Below, one piece after another: positions 8,569-17,249 of a stretch of DNA of 64,000 bases (the stretch's first letter is position 1; every line of letters begins with the position of its first letter). The stretch is from assembly GCA_029565675.1 (NCBI GenBank), contig JAKQNP010000051.1:1-64000 (forward strand). Direction: 5' to 3'. Made by a program: the position numbers and the translations under genes. Under the pieces are notes generated by a model. The model made no database searches, had not been told where the DNA came from, and worked only from the letters and a program-made list of their open reading frames with translations. This stretch comes from a bacterium. Lineage in GTDB: Bacteria > Zhuqueibacterota > Zhuqueibacteria > Residuimicrobiales > Oceaniaggregativiventaceae.

Positions 8569-10815
8569 ATGAAACCATCGCAGTTGGTTGCGGTTTTGCT
8601 GATGACAAGTCCGCTGGCTTTTGCGCAATCGGGCAAGCTCGACCCGCAGCTGGGATTGCTGCAGTGCTTTCCAGAGAGGGTGCAGGTTGAGCAGCAGCGC
8701 GGTTCGATGATTTACAAGTCCGCGCCGACAGACCGAATTGAGGCGATTGTCACCCTGAGCCGTCAGGACGTTGATCTCCAATCGGCCGGCGCTACAACCG
8801 TCTGGCGCCGCGGCGATATGGCCATCGTGCGTATTCCTGCAGATCGCCTGGCTGATCTGGCCGATCTGGAAGGCGTCCTTTACGTTGAAGCACCGCAAAT
8901 CAGCCGTCCGCAGTTGGATGTCAGCGCGCCGATGATCGGCGCCGACCAGGTGTGGAACACCCACGGTATCACCGGCCAGGATGTGATCGTCGGCGTGCTC
9001 GATTCAGGCATCGACTGGCAGCATCCGGCCTTTTGTCGGGAAGATGGCCGCACCCGCATCCGCTGTATGCTCGATCTGAGCGAGACCGGCAATTACTACG
9101 GCGGTCGTTTGTATGATGAAACGGATATCAATACCGCACTGCAAACCGGTTCGGGAGTGTGGGAAAGCGATTACAGCGGTCACGGAACCCATGTGGCCGG
9201 CATCATTGCCGGCAACGGTCGTTCCGATGCGAACGGCGGCGTGTATACCGGTGTGGCACCGGAAGCTGAACTGGTGGTGGTTAAAGCGGCGCGCAATGAC
9301 CTGGGAACAGAATTCCGCACCTCTGATCAAATCATTGGACTCTCTTTTATCGACAGCGTTGCGTTTGCTCTCAGCCGTCCTTATGTGGTCAATCTCAGCA
9401 TTGGCGGACATTACGGTGCCCATGACGGCACGTCAGCAGTCGAGCGTTTTATCGATACCTTGACCGGTTACGGCAATCCCGGCAAGGTTGTTGTTACGGT
9501 TGCCGGCAACGATGGCAACGACAATATCCATGCACAGGCTGTTCTAACCAGCAGCGCCAAGAAAGGCATCACCCTGCAGGTGTCTCCTTACACTCCACTG
9601 GCAGGCAGCGGCAGCAATTATCTGCAGCTCAGTGGTTGGTATACCGGCACAGCCTCGATAGCGGTTACGGTGACGACTCCGGGTGGGCAAAGCCACGGTC
9701 CGGTGCGTCCCGAGCAGGTGCTGGACATAAAAAGCCCGGAAGGAGCTGTTTATGTGTGGAACAGTTTTTATGAGCAGAACGGCGGTTATCGCCCCGGGCG
9801 CAATCCTTTCAACAATGATCGCGAGATTTACATTGAGATCAGCAATGCAGTCGGTGCGGGATTGCCGGCCGCCGGAGAATGGACCATCGAATTCAGCGGC
9901 GCTGCGGCCGTGGTCGATGCTTACCTGGTCTATTGCACGATGCCGGCGGAATTCAAGCTGGGGAAGGTGGATTTTGGCAAGTTGTCGATACCCGGCACCA
10001 GCGAACATGCGATCACGGTGGGTGCCTATACCAGCAAAGTGATGTGGACCGATCTCGACGGCCACCGGTTGACCATCAGCCGCAATGGCGCAAACAGGAT
10101 CGATGAGATCGCACCCTTTTCCAGTCCAGGTCCAACACGCAGCGGCTCTGTCGTCAAACCCGACATCACCGCTCCAGGTCAGATGATCGTCAGCGCTGTT
10201 TCGCGAGATGCTGCTCCGTCTAGCCGCAACAGTATTTTTTATACCGGTGATGCGGCTTTTCCCAATGGCTACATCAGCACGGATCCACAATACGGTCTGG
10301 CAGGTGGTACCAGTCAGGCCTCTCCACATGTGGCTGGAGTCTGCGCGCTGTTGCTGCAAAAGAATCCGGATCTCACGGCGGCACAGGTTCGCGAATTGCT
10401 TGCCAGGGGGGCGAAAGTGGATGCAGCCGTGGGGTCAGTGCCGAACAACTTCTGGGGTCATGGCAAAGTCGATGCCGCCCGCTCCATTTCGTTGCAGCCC
10501 GGGGATGATCCCTTCGCGGATATCGACAATGTCAACGCCTTTCCCAATCCTTTCACCCAGGCCAGCGGCACAACCATCGTCTATCGATTGCCGGCCGAAC
10601 GCAGTCGAACTTACACGACAGTGAGGGTTTTCAATGCAAGGGGTCAGGAAGTGCGAACACTTGTTTCAGCGATACGTCCAAACGGCCTGAACCTGGAACC
10701 CTGGGATGGACGCGACGATGCAGGATTTCGTGTGGCCGCAGGTATCTATTTTGTCGAGATCGTTTCCAGTGAACATCGCGAATTAAAAAAACTTGCTTTT
10801 TTGGGGCAAAAGTGA
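8569..10815 (+). CDS. Secreted S8 subtilisin-like protease (second copy)
   Basis: This 748-residue subtilase has a signal peptide ('LVAVLLMTSPLAFAQSG') and a short prodomain. The triad is Asp145 ('GVLDSGIDWQHP'), His205 ('HGTHVAGIIAG') and Ser582 ('GGTSQASPHVAG'). The long gap between His and Ser (about 377 residues) comes from an inserted beta-rich domain at about 325-470, as in lactocepin/C5a-peptidase-like subtilases. The C-terminal about 100 residues ('NAFPNPFTQAS' to 'LKKLAFLGQK') are a FlgD-like sorting domain. It differs clearly from the subtilase at 904 in architecture. It is not a recent duplicate. Confidence 0.9.
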   Translation: MKPSQLVAVLLMTSPLAFAQSGKLDPQLGLLQCFPERVQVEQQRGSMIYKSAPTDRIEAIVTLSRQDVDLQSAGATTVWRRGDMAIVRIPADRLADLADLEGVLYVEAPQISRPQLDVSAPMIGADQVWNTHGITGQDVIVGVLDSGIDWQHPAFCREDGRTRIRCMLDLSETGNYYGGRLYDETDINTALQTGSGVWESDYSGHGTHVAGIIAGNGRSDANGGVYTGVAPEAELVVVKAARNDLGTEFRTSDQIIGLSFIDSVAFALSRPYVVNLSIGGHYGAHDGTSAVERFIDTLTGYGNPGKVVVTVAGNDGNDNIHAQAVLTSSAKKGITLQVSPYTPLAGSGSNYLQLSGWYTGTASIAVTVTTPGGQSHGPVRPEQVLDIKSPEGAVYVWNSFYEQNGGYRPGRNPFNNDREIYIEISNAVGAGLPAAGEWTIEFSGAAAVVDAYLVYCTMPAEFKLGKVDFGKLSIPGTSEHAITVGAYTSKVMWTDLDGHRLTISRNGANRIDEIAPFSSPGPTRSGSVVKPDITAPGQMIVSAVSRDAAPSSRNSIFYTGDAAFPNGYISTDPQYGLAGGTSQASPHVAGVCALLLQKNPDLTAAQVRELLARGAKVDAAVGSVPNNFWGHGKVDAARSISLQPGDDPFADIDNVNAFPNPFTQASGTTIVYRLPAERSRTYTTVRVFNARGQEVRTLVSAIRPNGLNLEPWDGRDDAGFRVAAGIYFVEIVSSEHRELKKLAFLGQK

Positions 10816-10860
10816 TATTTTGACGAAAAAAGGGAAAAATAAAACGAAACGGAGGGTTTT

Positions 10861-11274
10861 ATGAGCAGTTTGTTTGAAGATTTGCAGACAGGACTGAGAG
10901 ACGGCATCGATTTTATTGTCGACAAAACCGATGAAATGTCAAAAATTGGCAAAGCCAAAATCGACATGCTGTCGATCAAGCGAAACATCGAAAAACTTTT
11001 TTCGGAATTGGGCGGTTCGGTTTACGAGAAAATGAGCAGCCGCAAAAAGGTCGATCTGCAGACCGATGAAGAAATCGCGCGTTTGGTTGCCGAGATCAAA
11101 CAGCAGGAAAAAAACCTTGACCAGAAAAAGGATGAGATAAAAAAGGTCAAATTGGAAAAAGAAGAGCAGCGCAAGTCGCGCGGCGAAGAACGCGAAAAAC
11201 GCCGAACCGGCAAAAGCTCCGACTCTGGCGTACAAGATGCCGATATCGTTTCCGAGACGGATGATAAAGAATAG
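10861..11274 (+). CDS. Small charged coiled-coil protein, hypothetical
   Basis: This 137-residue protein has no signal peptide or membrane segment. It is led by a good ribosome site (GGAGGG). The first about 60 residues are amphipathic ('LFSELGGSVYEKMSSRKK'), and residues of about 65-115 form a lysine/glutamate-rich coiled coil ending in a basic then acidic tail. It resembles short cytoplasmic proteins sometimes found with zinc-ribbon proteins, but I do not recognise a named family. The 45-bp gap after the protease suggests possible read-through. Confidence 0.7.
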   Translation: MSSLFEDLQTGLRDGIDFIVDKTDEMSKIGKAKIDMLSIKRNIEKLFSELGGSVYEKMSSRKKVDLQTDEEIARLVAEIKQQEKNLDQKKDEIKKVKLEKEEQRKSRGEEREKRRTGKSSDSGVQDADIVSETDDKE

Positions 11275-11328
11275 GCAAGCCCGCAGTCGACCTGAGTAGA
11301 AGAACCTGCTTACCCGGATGTGTAGATC

Positions 11329-12504
11329 ATGAAATTATGTATGATTCGGCGGCTACTGGTTGTCTTTGCTGTCGGTGCTTCTGTCTGGCTCAATTGTGCT
11401 GCGCAGTTGCCCAAACCGAAAAAAAGCGACCCTGTCTTGACTTTGCCAATCGAACCCGTGGCTCGTCTGCGACCGCCAGCCTTGCCTCTACCAACCCCGC
11501 ATTTGCTGCGCCTGGCCGCGGTTGGCGATTTGATGTTGGGTTCCTGGGTTGTTGACAAGATTCGGCGCGATGGAGTCGACTATCCGTTCGACAGCACTCG
11601 TGTCATCATTCAATCTGCTGATGTGGCGATCGCCAATCTCGAAGCGCCGTTCACTGCCGGCGGTCAGCAATTTCCAGACAAGACCTACACTTTTCGCGTC
11701 CCGCCGGAGTTTAGCCGCGGTGTGCAGCGGGCCGGTTTCGATGTGGTGACCCTTGCCAACAACCATATTCTCGATTATGGCTGTGAGGGATTGTCTGATA
11801 CTCGCGCAGCCCTTGATGCGGTCGGCATTCTGCACAGCGGCGCCGGTCCGAACCGTCAGCATGCCTGCCAGCCGGTTTATTGGCAGCAAGGCGAAACACG
11901 CGTGGCGTTCATCGGCTATTCTTTTACCTATCCGACCGAATTTTGGGCGACAAAGAGCGGCTGTGGCACCTGCCATCCGAGCGAACAGATGGTGGAAGAG
12001 ACTTTGCACCAGGCACGGGCGCAGGCGGATTGGGTGGTGGTCAGCTTTCACTGGGGAGAGGAAAAACGCACGACCCCCAAAGACTATCAGATCTACTTTG
12101 CGCATCTGGCCATCGACAATGGCGCTGATCTCGTGCTCGGACATCACCCGCATGTTCTGCAGGGAATGGAGGTTTATCGCAATCGTCTGATCGCTTACAG
12201 TCTGGGAAATTATGCGTTTGGGTCCTACAGCCCCAGCGCCAGGGATAGCGCCATTCTGAAGGTTATTTTGGACGACAACGGATTGCTCTATGCTCGAGTT
12301 ATACCTGTCTCTGTCACCAATCATTTTGTCGAGTTTCAACCCCGCATCTTGAACGGCGCTGAAGCAGCACGGATTATCGCCGATCTGAACCGCCTCTCGG
12401 CACCTTTGAACAAGGGGCGCGACATCCTGGCAGAAGATGGAAGTTTGTCGCCTTTTCCCCCAATGAAACGACAGATCGCCGACCTGGATCAATTGGGATG
12501 GTGA
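11329..12504 (+). CDS. CapA/PgsA-family metallophosphatase-like protein
   Basis: This is a 391-residue member of the CapA family (poly-gamma-glutamate capsule assembly protein fold, calcineurin-like). Diagnostic blocks are 'LAAVGDLMLGSW', 'IANLEAPFT', 'TLANNHILDYG', 'VVSFHWGEE' and 'LGHHPHVLQGMEVY...SLGNYAFG'. A hydrophobic N terminus (residues 8-24) implies export. CapB/CapC partners are absent nearby, so a capsule role is not supported; many lone CapA homologues have unknown substrates. The end overlaps or abuts the DUF2851 gene. Confidence 0.85.
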   Translation: MKLCMIRRLLVVFAVGASVWLNCAAQLPKPKKSDPVLTLPIEPVARLRPPALPLPTPHLLRLAAVGDLMLGSWVVDKIRRDGVDYPFDSTRVIIQSADVAIANLEAPFTAGGQQFPDKTYTFRVPPEFSRGVQRAGFDVVTLANNHILDYGCEGLSDTRAALDAVGILHSGAGPNRQHACQPVYWQQGETRVAFIGYSFTYPTEFWATKSGCGTCHPSEQMVEETLHQARAQADWVVVSFHWGEEKRTTPKDYQIYFAHLAIDNGADLVLGHHPHVLQGMEVYRNRLIAYSLGNYAFGSYSPSARDSAILKVILDDNGLLYARVIPVSVTNHFVEFQPRILNGAEAARIIADLNRLSAPLNKGRDILAEDGSLSPFPPMKRQIADLDQLGW

Positions 12505-12551
12505 TTCCGGCCTGGCGAATCTGCTGTTGTTTGCATGGATATGGGGCAGCC

Positions 12552-13883
12552 ATGAGCCGCATCAATGAACCGGCGAGCGAGAACTTTATCTACGATCTTT
12601 GGACGACCCTTGTCGGACGATTGTCGCCGCTCTATTTGCTGGATGGCCGGGAGCTGCAGGTGCATGAGCCAGGGGAGCGCAATCGCGATGCTGGCCCCGA
12701 TTTTCTCTCGGCGTTGATCGCCATCGATGGCGAGCTGTTGCGCGGCGATGTCGAAATTCATGCCATGGCCGACGACTGGTATCAGCACGGTCATCACCGT
12801 GATCCCCGGTACAACCGCGTCATCCTGCATGTCGTGACCGACGCCTGCCCGGCTGACTTTATCGCCCGCCGACAGGATGGCACTGCAGTGCCATCCTTCA
12901 ATCTCGACAGCTTTCTGGACCCCGGAGCAGAGCTGCTGCAAAGAGGTTTACAGCCCACTGAACACTGGCCTTCTGCTGCACCGGTCGAATGTGGTTTGGC
13001 AAGATTGGCACCGGTGCAAATCGATGCCAAACTCGATGCTGCCGGTCATCAATGGCTCAGGTTGAAAGCCGACCGGTGGCTGGAGAGAAGAGCCGTGGTT
13101 TCCTGGGACCAGGTTTTTTATGAAGCCCTGATGGAAGGGCTCGGGTATGCAAAAAATTCCATCGCATTCCTCAATCTCTCACAACGCCTGCCGTGGGACA
13201 CCCTTCGCACGATTTTGTTGCCCGAATCGCCGCAGAATCGGTTCAGCCGCTGTGCGGCTCTTTTGTTTGGCGCTGCTGGATTGTTGCCGCAAGCCGATGC
13301 AGTTGCCGCCGGGGTATTGCCCCCTGATGCGAATGCGTTTTGGCGGCAGAGCGCCGACCGCTATTCCCTTGTCGCGTTGGATTCGTCAGATTGGATATTT
13401 TTTCGCCTGCGACCGAACAATTTCCCGACGATTCGTCTCCTGGCTGCTTCTGTGCTGCTCGTTCGCTATCTGGAACAGGGATTCATTCCGTTGCTTTATG
13501 CGCAGAGCTTTGACAACAGCCATTCCAAGGCTCAAGTCCGCAACCTGGTCGAAATGGTCACTGTTCACAGAGGCAAGCCGACATGGCTCGGCATCAGTCG
13601 CAGCCGAGATATCACCATCAATGCCATCCTTCCGGTCCTCTTGGCTTACGCACAAGAGACAAGCGACCGCAAATTGACCATGCGCGTGTCTTCCTTTTTG
13701 GCACATTTCCCCGTTCTCTCTGGCAATGAGATCAGTCGAAAAATGCGCGGACGTCTGGGATCTTCTGATCAGCATCGATTGACTGCCTGTCAACAACAAG
13801 GCGCTCTTTATCTCTATAGCTGGGTTTGTGCTGAGACCGGCATCTGCCATCGCTGTATGGAGTCCCTGGAGATTTGGCGGTAG
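12552..13883 (+). CDS. DUF2851 family protein
   Basis: This is a 443-residue cytoplasmic protein of the DUF2851 family, common in Bacteroidota and relatives. Recognisable blocks are 'NFIYDLWTTLVGRLSPLYLLDG', shortened here, 'GPDFLSALIAIDGELLRGDVEIH' in part, and 'RYNRVILHVV', the last reminiscent of a nuclease-like core (D/E-rich with E-x-H). A C-terminal Cys-rich end ('CAETGICHRCMESL') is present. I chose the ATG at 12552, where homology begins, with GGGG at 12543-12546. An in-frame ATG at 12498 overlapping the CapA stop is an alternative. Function is not established. Confidence 0.8.
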   Translation: MSRINEPASENFIYDLWTTLVGRLSPLYLLDGRELQVHEPGERNRDAGPDFLSALIAIDGELLRGDVEIHAMADDWYQHGHHRDPRYNRVILHVVTDACPADFIARRQDGTAVPSFNLDSFLDPGAELLQRGLQPTEHWPSAAPVECGLARLAPVQIDAKLDAAGHQWLRLKADRWLERRAVVSWDQVFYEALMEGLGYAKNSIAFLNLSQRLPWDTLRTILLPESPQNRFSRCAALLFGAAGLLPQADAVAAGVLPPDANAFWRQSADRYSLVALDSSDWIFFRLRPNNFPTIRLLAASVLLVRYLEQGFIPLLYAQSFDNSHSKAQVRNLVEMVTVHRGKPTWLGISRSRDITINAILPVLLAYAQETSDRKLTMRVSSFLAHFPVLSGNEISRKMRGRLGSSDQHRLTACQQQGALYLYSWVCAETGICHRCMESLEIWR

Positions 13884-13903
13884 AATTTGCCTTTATCCTT
13901 CAC

Positions 13904-13932
13904 TTGACTTTTTGCTGTTTATTGCTTAAATT
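13904..13932 (+). promoter_or_regulatory. Candidate promoter for rsmI
   Basis: TTGACT (13904-13909) is followed after 16 bp by TTAAAT (13926-13931). The intergenic gap is 132 bp and this is the only sigma70-like pair in it. The -10 box is only a moderate match. Confidence 0.4.
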
Positions 13933-14015
13933 TACAGGTTTAATTCGTGTTATGCGGTCGTCCGGACTGGGTGGGATGATAAAAAGGCTGGGATTGTCAG
14001 CCTGGCGGATCCGAT

Positions 14016-14723
14016 ATGGAGCCGAGTGACATAAAACCCGGGACGCTGTTTTTAATCAGCACACCGATCGGGAATTTAAAGGATATTACGCTTCGCGCGA
14101 TCGAGACGCTCAAGTCCGTCGATCTGATCGCTGCCGAAGATACCCGGACCAGCAAAATTTTGCTCGCCCATTATCAGATTCAGACAGCGGCTGTCAGTTA
14201 TCACGACCACAACAAAGAACGCGTTACCCCCAATTTGATCTCTCGATTGTTGGCACAGCAATCCATCGCTTTGATAAGCGATGCCGGGACTCCAGGGATT
14301 TCGGATCCTGCTTTTTATGTGGTGCGTGAGGCGGTTGCGCACAACATCCGGGTCGAGTGTATTCCCGGCGCATCTGCAGTGATTGCGGCGGTGGTCCTGT
14401 CCGGCCTGCCAACCGATCGCTTTGTCTTTGAAGGGTTTTTGCCGGCGCAAAAAGGCCGCCGAAAACGCCTTGAGGAGCTCTCCCAGGATCCCCGCACCCT
14501 GGTTTTTTACGAGTCACCATATCGACTCAAGCGTACACTGGCTGATTTGTACCAAGCGCTGGGAGATCGCCCTATCGCGATTGCCCGCGAAATGACCAAA
14601 AAATTCGAACAAATCATCCGCACCCGTCTGGCAGAAATCGATCAGAAGGGAATCACCTGGCCAATCAAGGGCGAATTTGTCTTGGTTGTGGGCGGGTTGA
14701 CAAGGAAATTAAAAAAAGAGTAG
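14016..14723 (+). CDS. rsmI: 16S rRNA 2'-O-ribose C1402 methyltransferase
   Basis: RsmI uses SAM to methylate the 2'-OH of C1402 in the 16S rRNA decoding centre. Signature sequences are 'LISTPIGNLKDITLRA' and 'LIAAEDTRTSKILL' at the N terminus, 'ALISDAGTPGISDP', 'PGASAVIAAVVLSGLPTDRFVFEGFLP' in part, and 'FYESPYRL'. At 235 residues it stops right after the methylase core ('FVLVVGG'). The usual about 275-290-residue proteins carry an extra C-terminal helical domain that is absent here. The phosphatidyltransferase gene starts 6 bp downstream, so the two are co-transcribed. Confidence 0.93.
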   Translation: MEPSDIKPGTLFLISTPIGNLKDITLRAIETLKSVDLIAAEDTRTSKILLAHYQIQTAAVSYHDHNKERVTPNLISRLLAQQSIALISDAGTPGISDPAFYVVREAVAHNIRVECIPGASAVIAAVVLSGLPTDRFVFEGFLPAQKGRRKRLEELSQDPRTLVFYESPYRLKRTLADLYQALGDRPIAIAREMTKKFEQIIRTRLAEIDQKGITWPIKGEFVLVVGGLTRKLKKE

Positions 14724-14729
14724 AAACAT

Positions 14730-15383
14730 ATGAAGTGGACCCTTTTCTCGGATAGTTTGAAGAACAGATTCCGTTTGTTTTTCGATCCACTGGTTGGTTT
14801 TTTGGTGCGTCGTAATTTTAACCCCAATCACCTGACCACTCTTTCACTTCTTTTTTGCGCGATTGCATCCTACTTTTTTGCCAAAGGGGCCTTGCGCTGG
14901 GGTGCCTTTTATTTGCTGGTCGGTGGAACTCTAGATATGATCGACGGTTCGGTTGCCCGCGCTTCGAATCGGGTGACCAAATTCGGCGCTCTTTATGATT
15001 CAACCCTGGATCGCTACGCTGAAATATTGGTCTTTTTGGGCATTGGCATTCATTTCACTTTTTCCATAAACCTTGAATCCAACCTGCGGAATATAGCCAT
15101 TATTGCTGTTTTTCTCAGCCTGGCCGGCAGCGTCATGGTCAGTTATGTGCGGGCGCGCGCCGAAGGTTTGGGTTTTGATTGCCGGGTCGGTTTGCTGCAA
15201 CGGCCAGAACGCCTGGTGGCGTTGAGTATCGGATTGCTCATCTCCGAGATCGCATTGATCGTTGTGATGTTGTTGATCGCCGCATTGGCCAATTTTACCG
15301 CCGTTCAACGAATTTATCATATCTGGTCCACGGAAAATTCGGAACGGTGGAAAAAACTGCCGACCGATCTTGGGCATGAATAA
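14730..15383 (+). CDS. CDP-alcohol phosphatidyltransferase, probably PI-phosphate synthase
   Basis: This is a 217-residue integral membrane enzyme with the family motif D-x2-D-G-x2-A-R-x8-G-x3-D-x3-D ('DMIDGSVAR...FGALYDSTLD', about residues 69-94) and about six membrane helices. Members transfer a phosphatidyl group from CDP-diacylglycerol to an alcohol. An inositol-1-phosphate synthase gene lies 0.5 kb downstream in the same run, and in other bacteria this pairing marks phosphatidylinositol-phosphate synthase. That substrate assignment rests on context. Phosphatidylglycerophosphate synthase is the main alternative. Confidence 0.85.
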   Translation: MKWTLFSDSLKNRFRLFFDPLVGFLVRRNFNPNHLTTLSLLFCAIASYFFAKGALRWGAFYLLVGGTLDMIDGSVARASNRVTKFGALYDSTLDRYAEILVFLGIGIHFTFSINLESNLRNIAIIAVFLSLAGSVMVSYVRARAEGLGFDCRVGLLQRPERLVALSIGLLISEIALIVVMLLIAALANFTAVQRIYHIWSTENSERWKKLPTDLGHE

Positions 15384-15412
15384 CAATCCAGTCCATTTTG
15401 GGAGGATGAAAA

Positions 15413-15763
15413 GTGCAGCGGATCTTGTACAAATCGAAAATTCACCGCGCACGGGTCACGGATACAAATCTTGAATACGAGGGCAGCCTGACAGTCGATC
15501 GAGATTTGATGGATGCAGCCGGCATGGTGCCGTACGAACAGGTGCAAGTTTTGAATATCAACAATGGGACACGGGCCGAAACCTATCTGATTGAAGGAAA
15601 ACGCGGCAGCGGCGACATCATTGTGAACGGCGCATTGGCTCGCTGGGCACAGAAGGACGATTTGTTGATTGTTATTTCCTACGGGATCTTTACCGAGTCT
15701 GAAATCAACGGATTTAAGCCGCGCGCTATCAAGGTGGACCACAACAACCGCACGACCAAATAA
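15413..15763 (+). CDS. panD: Aspartate 1-decarboxylase
   Basis: PanD makes beta-alanine for pantothenate and CoA synthesis. The 116-residue proenzyme shows the self-cleavage site Gly24-Ser25 in 'YEGSLTVD', which yields the pyruvoyl group. It also has the family blocks 'LYKSKIHRARVT', 'VQVLNINNGTRAETY' and 'GDLLIVISYG'-like 'KDDLLIVISYG'. The start is a GTG with GGGAGG eight bases upstream. It sits between two genes for inositol lipid synthesis; no other pantothenate gene is nearby. Confidence 0.95.
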   Translation: MQRILYKSKIHRARVTDTNLEYEGSLTVDRDLMDAAGMVPYEQVQVLNINNGTRAETYLIEGKRGSGDIIVNGALARWAQKDDLLIVISYGIFTESEINGFKPRAIKVDHNNRTTK

Positions 15764-15851
15764 TCTAGCGCGTGGAGACTATCCGCATACCACGGCGTTC
15801 AGTTGCAATAGAAGAATCATCACTGTAATTCGAGAAAGGAGCGCAGTTTTG

Positions 15852-17165
15852 ATGGCGAAGGGTGTCAACATTAAAGAGGCAAAAGGCAAACTCGGAATTC
15901 TCCTGCCGGGCATGGGGGCAGTAGGTACAACACTGATAGCGGGTGTCGAATTGATTCGCAATGGGTTTGCCAAGCCTTTCGGCTCGGTCGCGCTGATGGG
16001 CACGATCCGTCTGGGCAAACGGACGGAAGACCGGACGCCGAAAATCAAAGATTTTGTGCCGCTGGCGGATTTGCAGGACCTCGTTTTTGGCGGTTGGGAT
16101 CTGTTCCCGGAAAACGCCTATGAATCGGCTCTGCACGCCGGTGTTCTCAATAAGGAAGATTTGGACAAGGTGCGGCCGCAGCTCGAAGCCATCAAGCCGA
16201 TGAAAGCGGTTTTTGACAATTATTATGTCAAACGGTTACATGGCACCCATGTCAAAACCGGTTCCACAAAGATGGATCTGGCTGAACAGCTGATGGATGA
16301 CATCAAAAACTTTAAAAAAGAGCACCATCTGGACCGTCTGGTCATCGTCTGGTGTGCCAGCACAGAGATCTATCTCGAACACGATCCGATTTATGACTCG
16401 TTGGCTTCTTTTGAAAAAGGATTGCGCGAAAATCATATCGCCATCTCCAACAGCATGATCTATGCGTATGCGGCGCTCAAGCTTGGAGTCCCCTATGTCA
16501 ACGGCGCTCCACATACCTGCCATGATATGCCTGCATTGCTGGAATTGGCAAAGAAAAACAATGTTCCGGTTGCCGGCAAGGATTTCAAGACCGGTCAAAC
16601 ATTGATGAAAACCATTCTCGCTCCCGGCCTGAAAGCACGGATGTTGGGGGTCAAGGGCTGGTTTTCAACCAATATTCTCGGCAATCGCGACGGCGAGGTT
16701 CTGGATGATCCCGGTTCCTTCAAATCCAAAGAGGTCACCAAACTTTCGGCGTTGGAATTCATTTTTCAGCCCAAAAAATATCCCGAGCTGTATGGTGATC
16801 TCTATCACAAGGTGAGAATCAATTACTACCCACCGCGCGGCGATAACAAAGAGGGTTGGGACAACATCGATATCTTTGGTTGGCTCGGATATCCGATGCA
16901 GATCAAGGTCGATTTCCTCTGTCGCGACAGCATCCTGGCAGCGCCGGTTGCTTTGGATCTGGCCTTGTTCATCGATCTGGCGCAGCGCGCCGGCATGAGC
17001 GGCATCCAGGAATGGCTCTCGTTTTATCTCAAAAGCCCAATGGTCGCAGAAGGCCTTTATCCCGAGCACGATCTGTTCATCCAATCGATGAAAATGAAGA
17101 ATACCTTGCGTTATTTGATGGGCGAAGAGTTGATCACCCATCTCGGACTCGAATACTACGATTGA
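15852..17165 (+). CDS. ino1: Myo-inositol-1-phosphate synthase
   Basis: This NAD-dependent enzyme converts glucose 6-phosphate to inositol 1-phosphate. The 437-residue protein has the N-terminal nucleotide site ('KLGILLPGMGAVGTTLIAG'), then 'VIVWCASTEIYLEHD', 'YVNGAPHTCHDMPALLELA' and 'VAGKDFKTGQTLMKT', the last two being catalytic blocks of the family. I chose the ATG at 15852, with AAAGGAG ten bases upstream; the in-frame extension back to 15669 runs through panD and is not credible. With the phosphatidyltransferase at 14730 it would supply a phosphatidylinositol pathway. Confidence 0.92.
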   Translation: MAKGVNIKEAKGKLGILLPGMGAVGTTLIAGVELIRNGFAKPFGSVALMGTIRLGKRTEDRTPKIKDFVPLADLQDLVFGGWDLFPENAYESALHAGVLNKEDLDKVRPQLEAIKPMKAVFDNYYVKRLHGTHVKTGSTKMDLAEQLMDDIKNFKKEHHLDRLVIVWCASTEIYLEHDPIYDSLASFEKGLRENHIAISNSMIYAYAALKLGVPYVNGAPHTCHDMPALLELAKKNNVPVAGKDFKTGQTLMKTILAPGLKARMLGVKGWFSTNILGNRDGEVLDDPGSFKSKEVTKLSALEFIFQPKKYPELYGDLYHKVRINYYPPRGDNKEGWDNIDIFGWLGYPMQIKVDFLCRDSILAAPVALDLALFIDLAQRAGMSGIQEWLSFYLKSPMVAEGLYPEHDLFIQSMKMKNTLRYLMGEELITHLGLEYYD

Positions 17166-17176
17166 CATTTGACCGT

Positions 17177-17200
17177 GTGGGGTCCTGTTCAGGACCCCAC
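17177..17200 (+). terminator. Perfect hairpin after ino1
   Basis: GTGGGGTCCTG (17177-17187) pairs perfectly with CAGGACCCCAC (17190-17200), 12 bp after the ino1 stop. There is no following T-run, so it may be a weak or Rho-assisted terminator, or an mRNA-end stabilising hairpin. Confidence 0.5.
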
Positions 17201-17249
17201 TCCTCCGATAAGAGTGAGTTGCAGCCAGGATTAAATAAAGTGGAAGCCA

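Noticed and set aside
15669-15851. N-terminal extension of inositol-1-phosphate synthase
   Set aside because: It lies in panD in another frame and has low-complexity sequence; AAAGGAG precedes the ATG at 15852.
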